From the NCBI GenBank assembly GCA_900755005.1, contig CAAEEX010000111.1, forward strand, positions 1 to 48,837: a stretch of 48,837 nucleotides of DNA, in the 5' to 3' direction. Under the pieces are notes generated by a model. The model searched no databases. It had not been told where the DNA came from and saw only the letters and a program-made list of their open reading frames with translations. Within the stretch, counting starts at the first letter, position 1. The number at the start of each line of letters is the position of its first letter. Position numbers and translations under genes: made by a program. Positions 32,066 through 39,862 of the stretch are shown here, piece after piece. This stretch comes from an uncultured Collinsella sp. Lineage in GTDB: Bacteria > Actinomycetota > Coriobacteriia > Coriobacteriales > Coriobacteriaceae.

Positions 32066-32920
32066 CTATTTCGATGCGCGCTCGGCCGCCTCGATCACGT
32101 GTTTGGCGAGGATCGCCGTCGTCACAGCGCCCACGCCGCCCGGCACGGGCGTGATGGCGTTAACGACCGGCTCCGCAGCATCAGAATCGACGTCACCCAC
32201 CAACTTGCCAGCGGCTTCGTCCCAATTAATGCCAACATCAATGATCGTCTGGCCCTCTCGAACCGCATCCACGTCAATCGTACGCGCGCGTCCAACGGCG
32301 GCAACCACAATGTCGGCAGCACGGCACTCGGCAGCAAGGTCGTGCGTATGCGTATGGCACGTCGTCACTGTGGCATTGCGAGCCGTAAGCATGGCGGCAA
32401 CGGGACGGCCAATCACCAGCGACCGACCAACGACCGCGACCTTGGCCCCATCCAGCTCAACGCCGTAATGATCCAGCAAAGCAAGCACGGCTTCGGCTGT
32501 GCAGGGGGCAAAACCCTCGCCGCGCCCCGAAAGCGTGGTGAGCAGCGAAGCCGGCGTCATGGAGTCAACGTCCTTGGCAGGATCGAGTGCCGCGGCAACC
32601 GCGTCCTCGTCAAGGCCGGCGGGCAGCGGGCGGAACATCAGGCAGCCATGAACAGACGAATCGGTATTGATGTCCTCGATGGCCGCCAACAGCTCGTCCT
32701 GCGAAACATCGGCGGGAAGCAAAACGCGGCGAGCCTCAATGCCAACCTTTTCGCAGCGCTTGAGCGCACCGCGCTCGTAGGATAGGTCGTCCTCGCGTTC
32801 ACCCACGCGCACGATAGCCAGCGTCGGCACAACGCCGCGCTCGCGCAGGACTGCGCAGCGAGCAGCAAGTTCCTCAGTCAAAGCGCGAGCAACGGGGGCA
32901 CCCTTCAGCAGTTCAGCCAT
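32066..32920 (-). CDS. folD: Bifunctional methylene-THF dehydrogenase / methenyl-THF cyclohydrolase
   Basis: Interconverts 5,10-methylene-, methenyl- and 10-formyl-tetrahydrofolate. The protein has 284 residues. Family markers are VGEREDDLSYERGALKRCEKVGI (split: VGEREDDLSYERGAL, KRCEKVGI), in which Tyr and the downstream Lys belong to the active site, QDELLAAIEDINTDSSVHGCLMFRPLP, DPAKDVDSM, FAPCTAEAVLALL, VVGRSLVIGRPVA (NADP loop) and TPVPGGVGAVTTAIL. The usual SxxY motif and QLPLP are SYERG and MFRPLP here. ATG at 32920 has AAGAGGGGA upstream and lies two bases after the fchA stop codon, so the two genes are translationally coupled. Confidence 0.95.
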   Translation of the reverse strand: MAELLKGAPVARALTEELAARCAVLRERGVVPTLAIVRVGEREDDLSYERGALKRCEKVGIEARRVLLPADVSQDELLAAIEDINTDSSVHGCLMFRPLPAGLDEDAVAAALDPAKDVDSMTPASLLTTLSGRGEGFAPCTAEAVLALLDHYGVELDGAKVAVVGRSLVIGRPVAAMLTARNATVTTCHTHTHDLAAECRAADIVVAAVGRARTIDVDAVREGQTIIDVGINWDEAAGKLVGDVDSDAAEPVVNAITPVPGGVGAVTTAILAKHVIEAAERASK

Positions 32921-32922
32921 GG

Positions 32923-33555
32923 CTATCCCCTCTTCCTTGCGGCGTCGGCGGCGCGGCGCGCCAGCGCATCGGCGCGCGGCAACCACATGTCGAGCAACTC
33001 ATCACACGCCGTCTCGAGCTCCTCAGCACGAGCGCGATCCTTCATAGACGTGGTGTTCGCAAAGAGCGTCAAGCTCGCGCCCTGCATAGCGGAACGGCAG
33101 AACACGGCGCCGCACGCCACATCGGACAGCAGCTGACGCGAACCCTTGTCGGCCATGTCCTCGAGCAGCGCCAGTGCACGCCCGCAGGCATCCATAATGC
33201 GATACGGCGGCATAGCGGCCACATGCAGCGCATCCTGAATCGCGGTCGCTCGAGCCGGATCGCCACGCGGAATACCGTACGCCGCGGACACCTGCCCATA
33301 TGCACGAACGTCCTCGGCAACCAACTCGACAAGCTCCTGGGCCAACTCATCTGCCTGGGCAAATGCGCGCGTCAGGTCATCCGCGCGATCGGCAAGCGCA
33401 GGATTGGTCGCACCATAACGAGCGACCATTCCACAAAGCGAGGCGCCCAGCGCGCCCACAAAGGCGCTCGCGCTGCCACCGCCGGGAACCGGCTCGCGTG
33501 CGGCAAGTGCCTCGGCAAACTCTCGACAGGTTTTATCCATCATCTCTTGGCTCAT
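32923..33555 (-). CDS. fchA: Methenyltetrahydrofolate cyclohydrolase / formiminoTHF cyclodeaminase-like protein
   Basis: Protein of 210 residues of the FTCD_C (cyclodeaminase) family. It either hydrolyses methenyl-THF to formyl-THF or releases ammonia from formimino-THF. The glycine loop PVPGGGSASAFVGALGASL near residues 24-42 is diagnostic, as is the helical remainder with RATAIQDALHVAAMPPYRI and the late NTTSMKDRARAEEL. ATG at 33555 follows GAAGGTG. The gene overlaps functionally with FolD cyclohydrolase. A folD-fchA pair is common in anaerobes using one-carbon units from histidine, glycine or formate; no histidine-utilisation genes are next to it here. Confidence 0.88.
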   Translation of the reverse strand: MSQEMMDKTCREFAEALAAREPVPGGGSASAFVGALGASLCGMVARYGATNPALADRADDLTRAFAQADELAQELVELVAEDVRAYGQVSAAYGIPRGDPARATAIQDALHVAAMPPYRIMDACGRALALLEDMADKGSRQLLSDVACGAVFCRSAMQGASLTLFANTTSMKDRARAEELETACDELLDMWLPRADALARRAADAARKRG

Positions 33556-33932
33556 ACGCACGCACCTTCAAGTCATATACATCGGTCAGGCGGCAACCGC
33601 CGACCAACCGCATCGAACACGTAATGGTGCTAAGTCTAGCCCATAAGCACATGGGCGTCAGCGCACCTGGCCATCGCGGATTTCTATGACGAACGATAGG
33701 CCATGCCAACGCAAACATGGGACACATGGCCCACGTTTCGAGACTCCCGGGCAGCGGCAACTGGGGCATACATATAGGTAAGGAGCCCCATGTTGGGGCA
33801 ACGCTCATCACGGCACCGGACGACGAATGGAGGAATCACCACACAGCAAACAAAGTCATCATGTGCACGCGCAACCGCCGCCCCAGCGATCCGCGGCACA
33901 CGATGTCCCTGGCAGACAAGGAGGACGCCACC
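33556..33932. other. Divergent intergenic region with the GGGACACATGGCCC motif
   Basis: A 377-base gap between the divergent fchA and lipoprotein genes. It contains the 18-base motif at 33717-33734 that recurs before the second lipoprotein gene. No coding sequence or confident promoter was found otherwise. Confidence 0.5.
33717..33734. promoter_or_regulatory. Shared motif ATGGGACACATGGCCCAC, copy 1
   Basis: Exact 18-base match to 34686-34703. The core TGGG-ACACATG-GCCCA is nearly palindromic, as an operator would be. It lies 199 bases before the first lipoprotein gene. Confidence 0.5.
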
Positions 33933-34535
33933 ATGAAGAAAAAGACCCTATCAATCCTTTCCCTTTGCATCGCCCTCTTTGCCGCATTTGCCCTTGTCGG
34001 CTGCGGCGGGAACGCATCGGGCGGGGGCAGCAGCGCATCCAAGAGCGAGGGCAAGGAAAAGGCCCCCGTCGCCAAGAAGACCGACTTTATCTGGTTTAAG
34101 GTCGAGATGCCCGAGGGCGTCGGCGTAAGCGACTCCGCCGGCAAGAATGCCGACAGGGTCCAGCTCACCTTCCCCGAAGACGAGAACGCCTCGGCCGATC
34201 GCTTTATCCCCGTTTGGAAAAAAGCGATGACAGCCGAGGAATCCCACGCCGACCAGGCAGAAAAGAAGGGGGATACGTTCCAGTGGAAGGATGGCGGGTC
34301 CGTCGAGTATAACGGCAGGACGTGGCTCGTCGGAACGTACGAGGACAACAGTGGCATCACAACCCTCCTCTTTACCGACGTTGAGCCGGGAAGCATCTAT
34401 GTCCTTATCTCGAACTTCGACCTTCACAAGAAAGAAGCCGAAGCGCTCCTCAACTCCATCGAGTTCCCCGATGACATGAAGAAAGCAGTTGACGAGGCAC
34501 GTGAAGTCGAGATTTCGAGCATCGAGATCAAGTAA
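33933..34535 (+). CDS. Lipoprotein of unknown function, paralog 1
   Basis: Secreted lipoprotein of 200 residues. A Sec signal peptide ends in the lipobox LVGC (Cys24) and is followed by a Gly/Ser/Lys-rich linker. The mature domain (about 48-200) begins DFIWFKVEMPEGV and continues with FTFPED-like, DRFIPVWKK, VEYNGRTWLVGTYED and FTDVEPGSIYVLI, ending in IEFPDDMKKAVDEA. This looks like a small alpha/beta ligand or stress domain; the family was not recognised. ATG at 33933 follows GGAGG. A paralog follows at 34777 with the same order of segments, so the two arose by tandem duplication. A perfect 12-bp terminator comes after it. Confidence 0.85.
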   Translation: MKKKTLSILSLCIALFAAFALVGCGGNASGGGSSASKSEGKEKAPVAKKTDFIWFKVEMPEGVGVSDSAGKNADRVQLTFPEDENASADRFIPVWKKAMTAEESHADQAEKKGDTFQWKDGGSVEYNGRTWLVGTYEDNSGITTLLFTDVEPGSIYVLISNFDLHKKEAEALLNSIEFPDDMKKAVDEAREVEISSIEIK

Positions 34536-34604
34536 CGGGGCACCCGTACGCGCCTACGCGAACCCGCGCACACGCGCCCCATTAAAACAACGGGCGCCCA
34601 ACCC

Positions 34605-34639
34605 GGGGAGGGCCGACAGCATCGGCCCTCCCCTCTTTT
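34605..34639 (+). terminator. Rho-independent terminator after lipoprotein 1
   Basis: A perfect 12-bp stem (34605-34616 with 34622-34633) around a 5-base loop is followed by TCTTTT. It separates the two paralogous lipoprotein genes into two transcripts. Confidence 0.92.
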
Positions 34640-34685
34640 GCGCCCTCGCATATTGCCACTTGTCGGCGCAAATCCTGCCCCCAGA

Positions 34686-34703
34686 ATGGGACACATGGCC
34701 CAC
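34686..34703. promoter_or_regulatory. Shared motif ATGGGACACATGGCCCAC, copy 2
   Basis: Second exact copy of the 18-base motif, 74 bases before the second lipoprotein gene. Its retention while the surrounding non-coding sequence has diverged argues for function or recent duplication. Confidence 0.5.
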
Positions 34704-34776
34704 CCGAATGAGCTGCTCACGCGTACAGTAAAGACAGGTAATCCATGGGCGGTTACAGATCGAGGAGGACACGACC

Positions 34777-35370
34777 ATGAAAAAGAAGGCCTTTGCGATT
34801 CTCACCCTCTGCATGAGTCTTTTTGCCGCAGTTGCCCTGGTGGGTTGCGGTGGAAGCGGTGGCGCTGCCGGCAGTGGCGGTGGCGGCGGAGCAGAAAAGC
34901 CAGCCGTGGATATGAGGACCGACTTCATTTGGTTTAAGGTCGAGGTGCCCGAGGGCGTCGAAATCACGGACGTCGCAGGCGACACCGCCGATAGGGCCCA
35001 GTTTAAGTTCACCGAGAGCGAGCACGCCAGCGATCGCTTCATCCCTGTCTTCGACTCCGACAAGAACGCCGACGAGCTGTTCGACTACGAGGCCAAATGG
35101 AAGGCCAACTTTGAGTGGACCGAGAATGATCCCGTCAAGTACAACGGCAAGACTTGGCGCAACGCTTCCTATACACACTCGGGCGGCGTAACGACTGAGT
35201 ACTTCACCGAAGCAGGCGGCGGCAGCGTTTACGTGAGCATCGACAATGTCGAGGAGCACAAGGACGCCGTCGAGACCATGATGAAGTCTCTGGAGTTTGC
35301 CGATGACATTGCCAAGGCCAAGACCGAGGCCATGGACGTCAAGCTCGACGATATCGAGATCAAGCGCTAA
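34777..35370 (+). CDS. Lipoprotein of unknown function, paralog 2
   Basis: Secreted lipoprotein of 197 residues, homologous to the preceding one along its length. The signal peptide ends in LVGC (Cys24), followed by a Gly-rich linker. Shared segments are TDFIWFKVEVPEGV, ASDRFIPVFD, VKYNGKTWRNASYTHSGG, GGSVYVSIDN and the final FADDIAKAKTEAMDVKLDDIEIK (C-terminal helix). ATG at 34777 follows GAGGAGG. Differences concentrate in the central acidic loop. No enzymatic motif is seen; a role in sensing or binding an external ligand is possible but unsupported. It has its own terminator. Confidence 0.85.
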   Translation: MKKKAFAILTLCMSLFAAVALVGCGGSGGAAGSGGGGGAEKPAVDMRTDFIWFKVEVPEGVEITDVAGDTADRAQFKFTESEHASDRFIPVFDSDKNADELFDYEAKWKANFEWTENDPVKYNGKTWRNASYTHSGGVTTEYFTEAGGGSVYVSIDNVEEHKDAVETMMKSLEFADDIAKAKTEAMDVKLDDIEIKR

Positions 35371-35676
35371 GCGACTCGCGAGCGCAACGAAAAACACGAG
35401 CGCAGCGCCAACAAGCGGCGGTGCCCCAGCGTTTCGTACTAAGGGAGGGCCGGTAAACCGACCCTCCCTCTCTTATGCCGGCAGCCGACAAACGCGAGGA
35501 TGCCGGACGCCGGAACCACCCCAAATGTGGCAACGGTACGAAAACGGCAAGCACCCAAACACGTCCGCCCGCCGATTTATAACGCCGCGCACACAATTTA
35601 AGTCGGCGCCTTTAAACATCTGGGCAGTATAGTTACCAAAATGAGTGCATAACCGCACCCTGCGAATGGAGGAGTT
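35371..35676. other. Intergenic region between lipoprotein 2 and the PI-PLC-like gene
   Basis: Contains the terminator at 35443-35475. Further on, a TATAGT -10-like box (35628-35633) lies 44 bases before the next start, without a good -35 at normal spacing. Nothing else stands out. Confidence 0.45.
35443..35475 (+). terminator. Rho-independent terminator after lipoprotein 2
   Basis: GGGAGGG (35443-35449) pairs with CCCTCCC (35462-35468), with an inner CGGT/ACCG-type stem, followed by TCTCTT. It is built like the terminator of the first paralog. Confidence 0.82.
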
Positions 35677-38148
35677 ATGACCGAACATCATGCCATCAGT
35701 CGCCGAGCGTTTACGCTGGGCCTTGGACTCGCGGCGTTGTCGCCGCTTGCAAGCCTGCCCGAAACCGCGGGATTGGGCCTTCCCCTGCGCGCGGCATTTG
35801 CAGAAGACACGCCCACACCGGCGGCCAACCTCGACAAGTTCGTCATTCGTCTTCGCCCCGCGGGCTATTTTCGCACCGCGAGCGTCAACGAAGACGGCAA
35901 CGTCATCGGCAACGTCTGCCACCTGTTTAATGACGGCACGTCCAGCAAGCTCATCCTTGAGCACGTAGAGACCGATACGGATAATAGAAATTGGTATGCC
36001 ATCCGCACCTTGCTCAATTTCGAAGAGCACAAGAAGACGGGCTACAGCATTTGGTCGGTCGATGGCGACTCGGACAAAGATGGAAAGGTTATCCACGTAT
36101 GGAGTGGCGAGCATGACGGCAAGGCCAGCCGCTCTTTTGCGTTCGACCGCCAGCAAAACGGAACCTACATCATCCGAGACCGCACAAACGAGAAAAAAGA
36201 CATTAATTACCTGGCCATAGAAAAGGACGGCAAAGACCAAGACAACAACAAGATCTGCCACAAGAGGAAGAGCATTCCGTGGGAGCTCGAGCTTGTCGGC
36301 TACAGCATGGACAAGACCAATGCCACAGTTAGCAGCATCGACTGGACCACGTATAGCAGCTACGTCGACGGACCATGTTGGATGAGCCACGTCGATGGCA
36401 GCAAGTACCTCGACGAGCTGAGCATCCCGGGAACTCACGATTCGGGCACCTGCAGCGTCGACAACGACACCGAGCCCCAAACCTCGCTTGCAAAGTGCCA
36501 GCAGGATTACATCCCCACGCAGCTGCTCGAAGGCATTCGCTATTTTGATATCCGACTTGGAAAGAACGACGATAAAGGCGACCCCGGCATCGACCATGGA
36601 ATATGCTACCTGCTCAAAAAAGACGGGGGCTATATGCAACTCTCCAATGTCATCGATTACTTCAAAACATTTTTGAACGAACACCCGTCAGAAGCGCTCA
36701 TCATGCTTGTGTCACGAGGCAACGACGAGGCTACCGACGAAAGTGTTACGACGGCTTTTGCCAATGTTATGGGCAATAACTCCGATCTGTTCTATACGTC
36801 GAGCCATGTCCCCACACTGAACGAGGTGCGCGGAAAGATCGTCCTGCTGCGTCGATTTAAACTCGCCGGCGACAGCGTAGACGGCCACACGTGGGGCCTC
36901 GACCTCACCGAATGGGATGACAAGATCAAGGCGCATTCCGGAAAGTCCATGTGCCTCGTGAAATACGAGCAAGGCTTTGAGGCTGCGGGCAATACGGGCG
37001 ACAAAGAGCCCTATAGCACAGCGGTATATGCCCAAGACCATTACAACTGCACGGGGTCCAGTAAAATCGACTGGGTCGATATGGCCCTGAAGGCGGCGGC
37101 CGAGTTCAAGCGCGGCACCGTAGATATCACTGCCGCGGACGGGACAACGGTGCAGGCAACGGAGCGCTGCTGGTTTATCAACTACACGAGCTGCACGCAA
37201 AACAACCCTTTTACCGCGGCGCGAGTGGTCGACGAGCACCTGTACAAGAGCTCGTATATAAACAATACCGGAGTTGAGGGCACAAAAGAGGACTGCCGTA
37301 AGCACATTGGCATCATTGCGTCCGACTTTGTTGACGCGGCACTGGCACGGAGCATCTACCAGCGCAATTACGATACGGAGCACAAGCAGGCAGCTTCGTG
37401 CTACCTCCCAGCCCGCATGCACATGACATATGGCGACTCGTTGAGCGATGCCTCACTCCAGGATGGAAAGACCGTTGGCGAGGGTCATTTCCGCCTTGTC
37501 GACAGCAGTATCGTACTCAACGTGGCGGCTTCGGGCCATACGTTTGCCATCGAATACGTTGATGTCGATGCTTTGGGCAACGAGACCGTTACGGGGCTGC
37601 AGGGTTCCGTGCCCATCGATATCGACCCGCGCGCGCTGACGCCCCATTTTGAGGGGCTTGAAGGCCTTAAGGCCGGCGAAGACGTGCGCGCCAAGATTGC
37701 GGCATCACTCGAGGGCAAGCTCGAAACCGATGCCTGCACGGCCCAGCTCGAGTTTGTGCACGACGCGAACGGCGCTCCGGGAACGGCGATGGCCGAGGGC
37801 GAGGCATTTGCCGCGGGGACGTATTGGGTGCGTGCGAAAGGCCTGTTGGGCGACGCGGCGAAAAACTACACGCTTGCCACCGACGGAGCCGCAAGCTTTA
37901 CTGTGACGACTTCGGGCAACGCGGGCGCTACGGACACCGGCGACGGCAACGGCAACGGCACCAACGCAGGCGGCGCCGACAAGAACGACAAGGGCAACAA
38001 GCGCAAGGGCTCAGGCGAAAAGCTTGCCGGCACAGGCGACAACTCTGGCATTGCCGCCGGGCTCGCCGCTGCCGCCGTGGCGACGACGGTCGCCGGCGCA
38101 GCAATGCTTGCCAGCGACCGCGAAAACAACGAAGGCGCTAGCGAATAG
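35677..38148 (+). CDS. Tat-exported PI-PLC-like surface protein with C-terminal anchor
   Basis: Protein of 823 residues. The N-terminus has a twin-arginine signal (ISRRAFTLGLGLAALSPLASL) cut near AFAE. Residues about 50-220 look like a ricin-type/trefoil carbohydrate-binding region. The PI-PLC X domain (about 240-560) has SIPGTHDSGT with catalytic His254, RYFDIRLG, and DHGICY with His307, as in bacterial phosphatidylinositol-specific phospholipases. Two Ig-like domains follow (TYGDSLSDASL onward). A Gly/Asn/Lys linker leads to KLAGTGDNSG and a hydrophobic helix, resembling an LAxTG sortase signal, though the tail after the helix is acidic and not basic. It probably acts outside the cell on phosphoinositides or GPI-type lipids; the substrate is inferred from the family. 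Confidence 0.85.
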   Translation: MTEHHAISRRAFTLGLGLAALSPLASLPETAGLGLPLRAAFAEDTPTPAANLDKFVIRLRPAGYFRTASVNEDGNVIGNVCHLFNDGTSSKLILEHVETDTDNRNWYAIRTLLNFEEHKKTGYSIWSVDGDSDKDGKVIHVWSGEHDGKASRSFAFDRQQNGTYIIRDRTNEKKDINYLAIEKDGKDQDNNKICHKRKSIPWELELVGYSMDKTNATVSSIDWTTYSSYVDGPCWMSHVDGSKYLDELSIPGTHDSGTCSVDNDTEPQTSLAKCQQDYIPTQLLEGIRYFDIRLGKNDDKGDPGIDHGICYLLKKDGGYMQLSNVIDYFKTFLNEHPSEALIMLVSRGNDEATDESVTTAFANVMGNNSDLFYTSSHVPTLNEVRGKIVLLRRFKLAGDSVDGHTWGLDLTEWDDKIKAHSGKSMCLVKYEQGFEAAGNTGDKEPYSTAVYAQDHYNCTGSSKIDWVDMALKAAAEFKRGTVDITAADGTTVQATERCWFINYTSCTQNNPFTAARVVDEHLYKSSYINNTGVEGTKEDCRKHIGIIASDFVDAALARSIYQRNYDTEHKQAASCYLPARMHMTYGDSLSDASLQDGKTVGEGHFRLVDSSIVLNVAASGHTFAIEYVDVDALGNETVTGLQGSVPIDIDPRALTPHFEGLEGLKAGEDVRAKIAASLEGKLETDACTAQLEFVHDANGAPGTAMAEGEAFAAGTYWVRAKGLLGDAAKNYTLATDGAASFTVTTSGNAGATDTGDGNGNGTNAGGADKNDKGNKRKGSGEKLAGTGDNSGIAAGLAAAAVATTVAGAAMLASDRENNEGASE

Positions 38149-38180
38149 GCAAGCCGGTTTTCAGACGCATCGGCTCAATC

Positions 38181-38215
38181 AGGGGCGCGGAATACCGTTC
38201 TGTGCCCCTATTTTT
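38181..38215 (+). terminator. Rho-independent terminator after the PI-PLC-like gene
   Basis: AGGGGC (38181-38186) pairs with GCCCCT (38204-38209), followed by ATTTTT. It starts 33 bases after the stop codon. Confidence 0.8.
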
Positions 38216-38317
38216 GACATGAAGGGGTAGCGCATAAAGGACGCCTCGCAGGTTGAACGACCAGCCACCGTGCCGCCAGATGCGCGGGCGTAAGTCTGGC
38301 CCGAACGCCGCCATGGG

Positions 38318-38587
38318 CTACATCACCATGTTCAGCGCGTTAACAAACTCCTGGGCCTTCGCACGACTGCTCAGACTAAAGACGCAAGCGGTTAACAGTC
38401 GATTGCGCAGGAAAACGTCGCGACCCTTGATCCTGTTAACGCCCGTGATGTCCTTAAGGTAGACAATCTCGGTGTGCTTGCCGCCGAAAGTGCCCTTCTT
38501 GAGCACCTCGATGCGGTTAGGGTAGATCTTGACGTCTTTAAACCCGCCCGAACCCTTGTCCTGAAACAGCAAGGTGTTGTTGTCCAT
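38318..38587 (-). CDS. Small PH-like domain protein
   Basis: Protein of 89 residues with a beta-rich pattern and a C-terminal helix: LLFQDKGSGGFKDVKIYPNRIEVLKKG, TEIVYLKDITGV, FLRNRLLTACVFSLSSRAKAQEFVNAL (given as separate segments). This order of strands and final helix suits a short bacterial PH-like domain, similar to DUF4429 modules. ATG at 38587 is preceded by GGGAGTGA; a longer frame to 38632 is less likely. It may bind a lipid or a protein partner; there is no direct evidence. It is convergent with the PI-PLC-like gene and divergent from the DUF1016 gene. Confidence 0.7.
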   Translation of the reverse strand: MDNNTLLFQDKGSGGFKDVKIYPNRIEVLKKGTFGGKHTEIVYLKDITGVNRIKGRDVFLRNRLLTACVFSLSSRAKAQEFVNALNMVM

Positions 38588-38755
38588 GCGTGTCACTCCC
38601 ATGGGGTTCGCTAAAACTGCCTCTATTGCCACATTTTAGTCACTTCGGGAATCCTGCACTAAGGCGCTAGGCGACATTGAAATTCGAGTCCGCGCGAGGC
38701 TTTAAACTAAATGCAATAAAGATGCATTCCACAAGAGGAAAGTGGGGCGACAGTG

Positions 38756-39805
38756 ATGGGCGAACTGGTAAACCGTGGAGAATCGGCAATCGTGCCAGAA
38801 GTTTTTTACAAGCAGGTTTCCTCGATTCTCAACGCCGCTCGCGACAAGGCCTATACCGCCGTTAACTTTGCGATGGTTGAGGCGTATTGGGAGATCGGCA
38901 AGAGCATTGTTGATGAGCAGGGCGGAGAGGAGCGCGCCAAGTATGGAGAGGCGCTGCTCAAGGCCCTCGCGATCAGACTTACCAAGGATTTTGGTAAAGG
39001 TTTTGAAGCAAGAGAGCTGCGTAAAATGCGTCAGTTCTATCTTGCATTTCCAATTCGGGACTCACTGCGTCCCGAATTGAGTTGGACACATTATCGCAGG
39101 TTAATACGCATTCCTGACCCCGAAGCTCGCACCTGGTACATGAACGAATGCGCCGATTCTCGCTGGAGCACGCGTCAGCTCGAGCGCCAGATCAACACCA
39201 TGTTCCGCGAGCGCCTGCTTGCCAGCAAGGACAAGGAGGCCGTCACCCAGGAAATCCAAAAGAGCGCCCCGGCTCGTCGCCCCGAGGATATCATCCGTGA
39301 CCCATATGTACTGGAGTTTTTAGGTTTCTCGGACGATACTGCGTTTCGCGAGAGCGATCTAGAGCAGGCGCTCATCACGCATCTTCAGAAGTTCCTGCTG
39401 GAGCTTGGCCGTGGCTTCGCTTTCGAGGCGCGCCAAAAGCGCATCACCTTTGATGGGCGCCATTTCTATATTGACCTTGTGTTTTACAACTATCTGATGC
39501 GCTGCTTCGTGCTTATCGACCTTAAGACCGATGACCTTACGCATCAGGACCTGGGCCAGATGCAAATGTACGTGAACTACTACACGCGCGAGCTCATGAA
39601 CGAAGGCGACAATCCGCCTATAGGCATCGTGCTCTGCGCGGACAAAAGCGACTCGATTGTCGAGTACACGCTGCCCGAAGACAACGACCAAGTGTTTGCC
39701 GCCAAATACCTGCCGTATCTTCCAAGCAAGGAAGAGCTGGCGCGCGAGCTGAGTGCCGAGTACCGCGCCATCAACGAAACGACTAATGGCGAAGTGCAAG
39801 GGTAG
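38756..39805 (+). CDS. DUF1016/YhcG-family PDDEXK nuclease domain protein
   Basis: Protein of 349 residues. The N-terminal DUF1016_N helical domain (AYWEIGKSIVDEQ, GKGFEARELRKMRQFYLAFP, SWTHYRRLI) binds nucleic acid or partners. The C-terminal nuclease half has FLGF near 185, AFEARQKRI, FYIDLVFYNYLMRCFVLIDLKT with the D...DxK pattern (Glu in the usual ELK is Asp here), and LGQMQMYVNYY. ATG at 38756 is chosen over a GTG one codon earlier. Such proteins are often linked to restriction, toxin or mobile loci, but no partner gene is present here, so this is a solitary copy. Its biological role is uncertain. Confidence 0.88.
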   Translation: MGELVNRGESAIVPEVFYKQVSSILNAARDKAYTAVNFAMVEAYWEIGKSIVDEQGGEERAKYGEALLKALAIRLTKDFGKGFEARELRKMRQFYLAFPIRDSLRPELSWTHYRRLIRIPDPEARTWYMNECADSRWSTRQLERQINTMFRERLLASKDKEAVTQEIQKSAPARRPEDIIRDPYVLEFLGFSDDTAFRESDLEQALITHLQKFLLELGRGFAFEARQKRITFDGRHFYIDLVFYNYLMRCFVLIDLKTDDLTHQDLGQMQMYVNYYTRELMNEGDNPPIGIVLCADKSDSIVEYTLPEDNDQVFAAKYLPYLPSKEELARELSAEYRAINETTNGEVQG

Positions 39806-39862
39806 CAGCACGTTGCGACCGAAACGCCCGCACGCCTGTGAGCCGTCCCGCGCTGCGCTTCC

